Below, piece after piece: positions 55,270 to 64,000 of a stretch of 64,000 bases of DNA. How positions within the stretch are numbered: the first letter of the stretch is position 1; the number at the start of each line of letters is the position of its first letter. A program made the position numbers and the translations under genes. Below the pieces are notes generated by a model, which worked only from the letters and a program-made list of their open reading frames with translations, was not told the origin of the DNA and did no database searches. Origin of the DNA: Phoronis australis (taxonomy: Eukaryota; Phoronida; Phoronidae); contig NMRA01000206.1 in NCBI GenBank assembly GCA_002633005.1, positions 597,203-661,202 on the forward strand. The letters are read 5' to 3'.

Positions 55270-57230
55270 ATGCAAACAATATTTAAGTAAGATATTAATT
55301 TGTAACTTGTAATTTCTTAGCTGTCAACGCACATTCGGCTAGGTCATCTGCACCCAAGAGGAGCACACTTATTTAAGGGCTACCATTATTCGCAAGCAGG
55401 CATCCTGTCTCGTACCCCGACAGTTGTTAAAAGCTCAGTTTGGCCTTCGTTAGATCTGACAGAGGATCTCAATAGGATGTACTCTGATTTTAACACACTC
55501 AATGTTTTGACATGCATTCCTATTGTTTTGGTGTCTTTAGCACAAAAAGTATGGGGATCATATCGAACGCTTTGGAGATCTTCACACAGCAGCAACAAAG
55601 TCTGCCTCTAGATTTTTTAATGTATTCTGAACTAATCCCTGTAAAATAAATATAGGACAAATGATCAAAAGCCCTTCCCAAAACGAGCTTGGTTCTCATA
55701 CAACAATTCGTTTTCCTCAGCCCAGGTTCTTAAACGATTATTGACATCTTTTGTAAATTTGTAAATAACTTCCTTACAACTGATAAAAGTAATATTTCAC
55801 TATAATTATTAACATCGTTTACTGAGCCTTGCTTAAAAAGTGGGCAGATGACAGTATCTCACCAGATCTGGGAAGTTCACTATTATACAGTAAAGAATTA
55901 AATATCTTAGTGTTCATAGAGGGGTTATAACATTACGGGTATCGTCAAACATTTCAAAAACCAGAGCATCTAAATATACAGCTTTACCATTAGAAGAATG
56001 CTTGATTTCTTTCAGCAGATCTTGCGAACATCCAAAGCAATCAATAGAATGCGCTTACATTTCCTCATTGATAGTCTCAAATAAACCGCTTTGACTGGAA
56101 TTGTCAGCCAAAAATACCAACTAAAAATAATCATTCAGCCGTTATGGGGTCGTTGAACAATTTTTGACTTATTACCAAGATACTATTGATCAATTTCCCA
56201 AAATTCCTTTGGATCATGTGCACTGGCAGTGGTGAACTTTATTCTATTCTGTTTGATATTAGCATTTAGTTTTCTGTTAAACCTGCTTTTAAAGTAAGAA
56301 CAACACCTTTTATTCAACTTTTCTGTTCTCCTATTTTGACAAAATCCTCTAAGCACTTGTTGCCGCGGATCTTTTGTTTTTCTAATTCAGGGTCCCACAA
56401 TGCAGGCTGAGAGATTTGATTCGTTTTCGTGTAATTCGTGTATTAACCATATTTGCAGCACTTGGCATAGTCTAAGTAAATCCACGACTAGCTGATTCAA
56501 TATAATTATTAGATTATTGATACTATCTAACGAGCTGTGCATAACATTGGACCCTTTATCTACGAAACCCTTGCACTCCTGCGATTTCCGTACAACCCGA
56601 CTACAACTGCTCCCTCTGGTGGCCACAGGGCAACCAGTCGTCAGTGTCGAACCTACTTCGAGACAATTAGCAAAAGAGCAACTTATTGGCAGGTTGTCCG
56701 ATTCATCCCAGGCATCAACAATAGGGTCTATAACATTATTTTGTAAATAGGTCAGCAGATATAAACACATAATCGACTATATATCACATCCGCACAGTGT
56801 AACATGTGAATTATCCTTCAACGTCACTCAGGAACCTGCCACTTGTACAGTGTAAGTCAAATTCAAAACATAGATGAATGAGTGGTTCACCTAGCTCATT
56901 ATATTTTGAAACTTTACTAGCCCTTGCGGGATTAAACGAATCTAATTCGTGACAATTGTTAGCTATAGAATCAGTAGAATCTATAACAATATTATAAGCT
57001 ATGGTGCCAGTTCTTGTGTTTAAATTTCCCGCAATTAGAAATGATTTAGCTCGAAGACTTCCAATGTATTCTCTGAGATTTACAATACCATTATCATCTA
57101 TACGATTACCATAGATGCGTACGCCCTGTGGCGGAATATAAACAAAAAATAGTGCGTCTTTATTAGAGGCAAACGATAATTTCTTACAAAGCAGAGTCAT
57201 CCTAAAGTCAAATTTTTGCTTAACTCGTTA
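55270..57230 (-). mobile_element. LINE remnant with endonuclease and RT, distinct family
   Basis: Minus-strand decayed LINE. The endonuclease (57200-56811) has VYIPPQGVRIYGNRIDDNGI and LIAGNLNTRTG, where Asn replaces the catalytic Asp of GDxN. A linker follows (AHDPKEFW near 56200). RT fragments in shifting frames are DVNNYSEILLLSVVRKLF (about 55800), RTWAEENELLYENQARF (about 55730), KAFDMIP (about 55570) and ADDLAECALTAKKLQ (about 55330). The ADDL motif and order differ from the YADDT fragment at 53.05 kb, so these are two elements. It stops near 55270 without a 3' UTR. Confidence 0.75.
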
Positions 57231-60014
57231 ACATAAGTATTCATGATATTACACCTCCAGGCTACTATGTTTGCTACAATTAGCATAACAGACGCTAAAT
57301 GATTTGTACCGACGAAGCAACATTAGTATTCGTACAGCATTGAGGAGACACATGTACAATTGTAATTTCCTTTACACGAGAGTACGCGCATAGCTGCCAA
57401 ATGTCGCTTCAGACATGCGGGTAAGTCACGCTGTATTTGTCTCTAGGTAGGGTCGAAATCGAAACCAGACAATATTCAATTTAATATTTTGGGGAAGATT
57501 AGATTGTAAGATTTTGTCGAAATTATCATTAAAATTATTTCATAACGCCACATTTTACTCTGTTCAGGTGGCTAAAAATCGAACAAAGCCTTGTAAGGCT
57601 TGTACTCTCATAAAATCGCTCTGATAATATGTCTTAAATTGATAGGATTTTGTTTGCGTTTCGAACAAGTTCACTGGAACGATCAGCGACTCAAAAATGA
57701 TTTAGATTTTACCGGGTTTCGCCAACACTAAAAATGCGAATTCGAAGAAACCCCATGTAATCTAATCTCTCACCGCAGGTTGGGTTCATTGCAACAAGGC
57801 ACCGAGCAGAGTAAGACATTTTGAATTTGTTCCCGTTCATCTTGCTTTTATTTCCGCATACTACGGGAAGGATTCTGGATGGACCCTGCAATGTCTTATT
57901 AGAATCTTAAGGTTCTTTAAATTACCATTTATCTTGTTCTGACAAGTGACTACCCTTTTCAGCATCATCAAACCTTACTTTAGAGCACTGCATATTACAA
58001 TCGTTAATTATATATCTTCAAAATGAGAAAATACAAAGAATAGCGTCTTCGATAGAAAGTGTCTAAGCTCCACGGACATGAGTGTGACGTACAGACGTAC
58101 ATATACCCAGTGAGTACGTCAAGTCCACCAACACGCACGTTTCTTGTACAAACATGTGCCATATCCGCGCTTGTCCTATCTTCAGCGGGAAAGTGAAAAG
58201 AGCCACAGGTCCAAAAGTCGTGAACGCAAGCACTTAGACGGTTTGTTGGCGTACCCACCGATCTTTTTCAGTAACTTATGATGTGGTGTAGTAAACATGA
58301 TTAAATCCTCACAAATGCTCAACTGTACTCACAGCTAAAACTCGTTTTCAATCCATAGGCAGAGTTTATGGAAGAAAAGTGAAAAAGACGGCCATTTTTT
58401 TTCGAGGCACTAATGTCGTGACCGTGTCGCCCTCTTTCTTTTAGACGGGAAAACAGAATAAGGCCAATCAAAATTGTGTTTTTTGTAAACAACAATTTTA
58501 GAAAAGAGAAAAGACCATTTGTATTTGTGAATAATCAAGTTTTAATTAGGCCAAATCTGAACATTATTTGGTTATGAACAAATGTTTTGAAAATACGCAA
58601 AAATGCATTTAGTAAAATAAGCTATTTTAAGTATAATTTTTGAAAACAAACTCTCAACACTGTTTTGCTTCGCATTCTGAAGAGCTACGTGTCTCGGTAC
58701 TCTTTTGATAATAAAAGCAGAAGATTGCCGGTTCCACGCTAAGTGTCGCGAGACCTCGCAGAAGCAGAAACAAGATGATTCACGACTGGGGCCTGTCCGA
58801 CTTTAATGCCTTGGTTGGTACTACAAACTAAGGGAAAACGAGCAGCAATATCTTACTACTTTTCTCACTAAACACAATGAAGAATGACTAGTGCTGTGAG
58901 TGGTTGCCTCAATCACACTGTTTAACGACCAATAAATGCTCGTAACTAGAGATCGGCTAGTTCACGTGTCGTCAGCCGGTTGTCAGTTCTAATTCCCTTG
59001 ACAACTGGTGGTCAAGTGACGTTGCTTTTTGGTGTTTTTGATATGAAACTGGTGAATATAAGGTCTTTAAGCAACTTCACCAGATATGATATATTGGTTA
59101 ATGAGCTCAGTGCCGGATTAAGTTTACACGGGGCCACGATTGTTACATCACAATTTGTTTTCCCACGGCCTCCACGATTTTCCAGAAACAATGTCGACAA
59201 ACGCCCGTTGAAAAAACGTCGAAGGTTCTATCGCCGTGCAATTCGGGACCTTCATATTATCAGATGACATGTAACGTGACTAAATGTATTTCAAAAACAG
59301 TTACATCGAGAGCGCGCACGCATGTCTTGCGAGCAGTGAGAAGTTGGACGCACACACACGTATGCGAGGCAGCATCGTTTACATGAAATAGCTGGAGACG
59401 ATGCAGTAAGCGATAACTAATATAATCTCCGAACAGAATGCAATCCATTCTGCTCTGCATGCGATTATGCACAGCCAAATTGTTGTTGCATCGTGTGCGG
59501 TTGGATTTTAAATGAATCAGTAGTAATATCGCCCCACTTTCAGAACCGTGCATGTGAGTGTCTTGTTACTATCGCCTTCGGCAAATGTGAGCCTGAAAGT
59601 TTAGAATGCATTTTTATGGTTATAAAGAATTCCGTAAATTTCTGTCCGAAGCATTGTACACGTACCGTTTATCGCTGAGTATTCGGTAGAATAAATATCA
59701 AAGCGAAGGCTCTGATTAGAGTCTTGATAATTTGTAAGAAATGTACATATTCTGTTGAAATAAGATTTACTACTCCGAATATTTAAGATTTTAATAAAGT
59801 TCCTCAATATAAAATCGACTTTCATAGTTTTTTGTATATCAATTAAAAAATATTTGGTGTTGACTATTCTACATAGCCCTCTGGAAACTAGGTCTCAAGC
59901 TCATCGCGTGGATGTCGATAGATAGGTTTATCCACTGTTCACTTTGTTTTTCTTTCTTATGATAAACATTAATGGCAAGCATTTGCTGGTAACACGCTGA
60001 TGTGCGCCCAAGGT
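57231..60014. other. Intergenic, no gene recognised
   Basis: A 95-codon plus-strand frame at 58980-59267 (basic C-terminus KRPLKKRRRFYRR) has no recognised domain and is probably chance or an old repeat. Confidence 0.4.
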
Positions 60015-60266
60015 ACGATATCCATGCGACCTGTACTGTCATGTCCAACAAAGACACAACAAGGAAAACAATAGAAGTGGTCTATAGGCGATAACCTTAC
60101 GACGCGCGTACGCCCGTGGCATGGATCTCGCAAATTAAAAAATACCTTGCATTCTCCATATGACGTCATGTGGTATGAGAATGTTTTATCTGGCTGATAT
60201 TTTTTTCTAAGCTATTACCAATATTGAACGAACCACTAATTTCACAAATGATGGATACACGACATG

Positions 60267-60501
60267 CGCGCACCCAGCCTTTAATATGGGGGGCTCGAAT
60301 TTCTGGCGATGTGAATCTTTTGCTGACAATAAAGCGGGAGGAGTAAAAAAACGGGGTACCACGTTCACTGTGCGTCTGTGCCTTTTTAGTGGATTATCGT
60401 CCCGTTTTCTCGGACTTTTTGTTTCTCTGAAGCTGACCTTTTTGCCCACTTCGCCAATTGGGAGGCTCATTCGAGCCTCCCGATCTCCCCTGGGTGCGCT
60501 C
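60267..60501. mobile_element. MITE inserted in duplication copy 1
   Basis: Ends CGCGCACCCAGCC and (inverted) GAGCGCACCCAGG, giving a terminal repeat of about 10 bp. ACATG flanks both sides (60262-60266 and 60502-60506) as a likely 5-bp target duplication. Copy 2 of the duplication lacks it and shows the empty site near 62570. An internal palindrome 'gggaggctcattcgagcctccc' lies near its right end. Confidence 0.72.
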
Positions 60502-61504
60502 ACATGCACGAATGTGTATGCGAACATGAATTTTATTTGAAGTGTTTTGTTCCTTATTTAGCATTAAAAACACGTGCTCGTCATGGTTTGTGTGTAAGTA
60601 GTGAGTAAGAAAGTTCCTGTTTAAATAACGGAAATAAGTGCTTAACACAGCAGATCTTTTTGTCTATTAATTTGCATGGTTTTTCAGTTTAATTCAAACC
60701 AACCCCTGATTAAATTTGTACAAAGAAGGGCCACGAGCAAGTATTTTCCTTTTCGTAAAACGCATAATGGAAATAAGGGCTTTCCATCGGAACAAGTTAC
60801 TATTTGAATGCTAGGCATAACTGTTGTCATTCTATCAATACAAAAATAAACATCATGAGCAATAACAATTTTGAACCAACAAAGCCTGTATATTGTTGCA
60901 AAACGAAAAGGTACAATTCAGTCTAAAAATTCAAATTATTGGTCAAAAATGAACTTTTTAATTCGACTTCCGGAGCAAATCCGGTTCATGCAAATTTATT
61001 CTTTTAAGTGGTACTCTTTCGGAAGCAAACAGAAATCTTTTTTAAAGCGTAATTTGTCTTAAATATTAGATTTTTGTACGACATTTTCCGAGCCCCATTT
61101 TGGGGCATTTTTAATTTCCTACCACTATTTAAGAAAACCCTACTTTTTAAATAGTTGAGTGCCACGTCTCCAGCCTCCTCGTGTCTACACTGTAGACAGC
61201 CCCAACACAGTTGTACTTTCCACCCACGTAAATAAACTCACCCTAGACTATCTCTCTTTAAAATATAACGTTGTTCACACTATACATAAACAAAAATGGC
61301 AATCTCTAAAATGAAGGTGCAGAACGAGAGCAAAGCAGTTAGCAACCGGGAACTTGTCATACGTCCCAGAAAATGTAATACACTGATCAAGTAATGAACT
61401 TTTTCTTAGAATGAGATTTTTGGCTGTTTGTCATAAATTCCTCTATTGAGGCAAATGAACATTCGTTTTTAAACTTAAAAGAACCTCCATAACCATCTTC
61501 CTGT

Positions 61505-61679
61505 TCATTTCTTTTTCCCGTTCCACTTCTTCATCATTTCCTCTAACGCCTGTTGCCAATCCGTTTGTCGAGTTCTAGCAATATCCCTGGCTGTCTTGGT
61601 GGTTTCGTCCGCTCCAACATTTTCGTGCTGGAGACCAACGTCGCGAACGGCTTGATTTTCTTGGTCAGCCAATGTAACT
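61505..61679 (-). CDS. Possible terminal exon, unrecognised protein (copy 1)
   Basis: A pyrimidine-rich acceptor (cttcttttttgaag) precedes a frame reading LADQENQAVRDVGLQHEN, VGADETTKTARDIART, then DWQQALEEMMKKWNGKKK and TGA. It is acidic/amphipathic with a lysine-rich end and could be a coiled-coil tail. The same frame is conserved in the 63.6-63.8 kb duplicate up to ETMKTA. No upstream exon was found; protein family not recognised. Confidence 0.35.
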
Positions 61680-61840
61680 CTTCAAAAAAGAAGATAATTT
61701 TGTTTCATTTATTACAGTGGATGTACTGCATCGGCGTGTCGACCATTGCTACAAACAAAGAGAACAATAACGGTCGATGCAACAGGCGAGAGACACCGGT
61801 AGGCTGAGTGTCCTACATGCACGTAATTGACTGTCAAGAG

Positions 61841-62354
61841 ACGGGCCCTGTTGGTCAGTGAATGCCCGAATTCTTCATTCAGATACATGCAGCTCGGGCC
61901 ACGACTTTAGACTGTCGCTGTGGAAATGGTTTTTGGAGACATTACAACGCCTTTTGTCCCGCATCATCAATATGATCGCGACTCGCACGCCAACATTTAC
62001 CACGCTGAATACCATAAATTGAACACGGTCGCCCCAATTGAAGTACGGAGTAATTGGTCTACCTCCCACAGACGTTTATCAAAAGCATTGTGAGACGGTT
62101 GTCGACTCGTAAACATCCTGTGACATCACAGATAAATTGGTGACGTATAAACGATATGACAGAAAACAACATTTGACACTTGAATGCACCACAGTTGAAA
62201 GCACGGATCTACTGTAACATGCTTTTAAGTGCAAGAATGACAAATCAACCGGACGAGCCTCGTAATCCACATGAATCGCCAGATTTGGCGCCAACGTTTC
62301 TCGAGGCACGCACCATCCGATCCGGCACACCAAAGCCAAATCTCACCACATGAA
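61841..62354. other. Spacer between duplicated segments
   Basis: Single-copy sequence. No supported gene. Confidence 0.45.
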
Positions 62355-64000
62355 ACGATATCCATGCAACCTGTATTGTTATGTCCAACAAAGACGCAAC
62401 AAGGAAAACAATAGAAGTGTCCCATAGGCGATAACTCGCAAATTAGAAAATACCTTGCAGCCTCCATACGCTCCATACGACGTCATGTGGTACGGGAATG
62501 TTTTATCTGGCTGATAGCTTTTTATAAACTATCACCAACATTGAACGAACCACTAATTTCACAAATGATGGATGCATGAAAGTGTATGAAAACGTGAATA
62601 TTATTTGAAGAGTTTTGTTCCTTATTTAGCATTAAAAACACGTGCTAGTCATGGTTTGTGTGTAAGTAGTAAGTAAGAAAGTTCCTATTTTAATAACGAA
62701 AATAAGTGCTTAACACAGCAGATCTTTTTGTCTTTTAATTTACTTAGTTTTTCATTTTAATTCAAACCACTTAACTTGGAAAACGTGCAAAGAAGGGCCA
62801 CGAGCAAGTATTTTCCTTTTCGAAAAACCTATAATGGAAATAGGGGCTTTCTTTCAGAACAAGTTACTATTTGAATGCTAGGCATAACCGTTGTCATTCT
62901 ATCAGTACAAAAAGAAACATTATGAGCAATGACATTTTTGAACCAACAGAGCCTGTACATTGTCGCAAAACGAAAAGGTACAATTCAGTCTAAAAATTCA
63001 AATTATTGGCAAAAATGAATTTTTCAGTTTGACGTCGTGAGCATATTTTTTATTACAGTCACTGAATTCTGTCTTAAATTCGCTTCAATCAAATGTCTTC
63101 TTTTAAATGGTGCTCTTTCGGAAGCAAACAGAAATCTTTTTAAAAGTGTAGTTTGTCTTTAAAATTAGAAGTTTGTAAGATGTTTTCCGATCCCCATTTT
63201 GGGGGGCATTTTTAAATTCCTATTACTGTTCAGAAAATCCTGGTTTTTAAATGGTTAAATCCCACGCCCCCAGTCTCCTCGTGTCTACATTGTAGTAAGC
63301 CCAAACACAGTTGTACTTTCCATTCACGTAAACAAAATCATTCTAGACTATTTCTCTCGTCTCTTTGAAATCTGTTGTTGTTCACACTATACGGAAACAA
63401 AATGGCAATTCATAAAAATAAAGACACAAAACGAGAGCAAAGCAGTGTAACAATCGGGAAATTGTCAAAGTCCAAGAAAATGTGATATACTGAACAAGTG
63501 ATGAACTTTTTATTAGAATGAGATTGATGGCTCTTTGTCATAAATGCCTTTATTGGGGCAAATGAGCATTTGTTTTCATGTTTTTAAACTTAAAAAGAGC
63601 CTCCATAGCCAACTGTAGGGTCTAGTTCATGACACCTAACCACAGATCGGTCTATGCCTTCTTTTACGTTTGTTTGTCCCTTTCTGTTTCCCTTTCCATT
63701 TCCCTGTCTTTCTCCGATACGATCGAGATCCAGAGAGACCACGTGCCATGGCTGTCTTCATGGTTTCGTCCGCTCCAACATTTTCCTCCAGGAGACCGAC
63801 GTCGCGAGCGGCTTGAGCTTCTTGACCAGCCAATGTGACTCTTCAGAAATGAAGATAATTTTGTTTTATTACAGTGGATGTACTGCATCGGCGTCTCGTC
63901 CATTACCACAAACAAAGAGCACGTTAACGGCAGATGCAATAGGCAGGAGACACCGGTAGGTTGAGTGTCCTACATGCACGTAATTGAATGTCAACATGCG
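62355..64000. repeat. Segmental direct duplication, copy 2 (runs off window)
   Basis: Matches 60015-61840 and reaches the window end still aligned. It lacks the 60267-60501 insertion and has its own extra sequence near 63025-63085. Confidence 0.9.
63636..63840 (-). CDS. Possible terminal exon, unrecognised protein (copy 2)
   Basis: Acceptor 'tcatttctgaag', then LAGQEAQAARDVGLLEEN, VGADETMKTAMAR, after which the sequence departs from copy 1 and ends in a very basic tail (TGKWKGKQKGTNKRKRRHRP) before TAG. The shared first part and different end suggest a diverged or decaying paralogous exon. Confidence 0.3.

Larger units (their letters stand above)
60015..61840. repeat. Segmental direct duplication, copy 1
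   Basis: Collinear with 62355-64000, from 'acgatatccatgc' to 'catgcacgtaattga', with moderate divergence and several indels. It carries a 235-bp insertion absent from copy 2. Confidence 0.9.

Noticed and set aside
58980-59267. 95-codon frame with basic C-terminus
   Set aside because: Only a faint similarity to LINE endonuclease starts (NIRSLSNF); not enough to call.

Overview
The window reads as eukaryotic nuclear DNA: AT-rich, gene-sparse, with GT-AG introns and many decayed retroelements and foldback DNA elements, and no operons. The mix (APE-type LINE remnants, a Penelope-like element carrying hammerhead ribozymes, tRNA-derived repeats, a Cys-loop-less pentameric channel gene) fits a marine invertebrate, most likely a cnidarian such as a coral or anemone. 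That assignment is inference. Single N characters at 17573, 26667 and 44140 show it is a gapped draft scaffold.

The one protein-coding gene that can be assembled with confidence runs on the minus strand from 50540 down to 12408. It encodes a pentameric ligand-gated ion channel (pLGIC) subunit. Seven exon positions (50130-50540, 22095-22223, 21115-21312, 18598-18705, 17827-17973, 13678-13833, 12408-12581) join in phase 0 to 441 codons, including the ligand-binding domain and M1-M4. Both cysteines of the signature Cys-loop are absent, the M3-M4 loop is only about 13 residues, and the first exon encodes an acidic/proline-rich N-terminus with no visible signal peptide. The last few codons are unresolved. 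Intron 1 is about 28 kb and holds most of the mobile DNA.

Exons 4 and 5 occur twice (16529-16636 and 15788-15934 as well as the pair above), inside a 1.85 kb direct repeat (15534-17373 and 17574-19441). The second copy begins exactly at an N. All four exonic differences are synonymous. Retained haplotypes at a scaffold join are the simplest explanation; a true exon duplication is the alternative.

Mobile DNA by region: a LINE reverse transcriptase remnant (1.4-2.9 kb); four copies of a GTTCAGTAACGC-ended MITE (0.1, 3.5, 15.2, 23.6 kb); a MULE-like foldback with a 10-bp target duplication (6.0-6.4 kb); a composite foldback plus tRNA-like element in three copies (27.0, 28.0, 39.2 kb); a LINE endonuclease remnant ending in a 38-bp minisatellite (29.7-31.1 kb); an inverted pair of Penelope-like ends, each with a hammerhead ribozyme core (46.8-47.95 kb); two LINE remnants and a hAT-like MITE (51.6-57.2 kb); and a roughly 1.8 kb direct duplication (60.0-61.8 and 62.4-64.0 kb) that carries a possible last exon of an unrecognised gene on the minus strand. 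No rRNA, functional tRNA, CRISPR array or prokaryotic feature was found.
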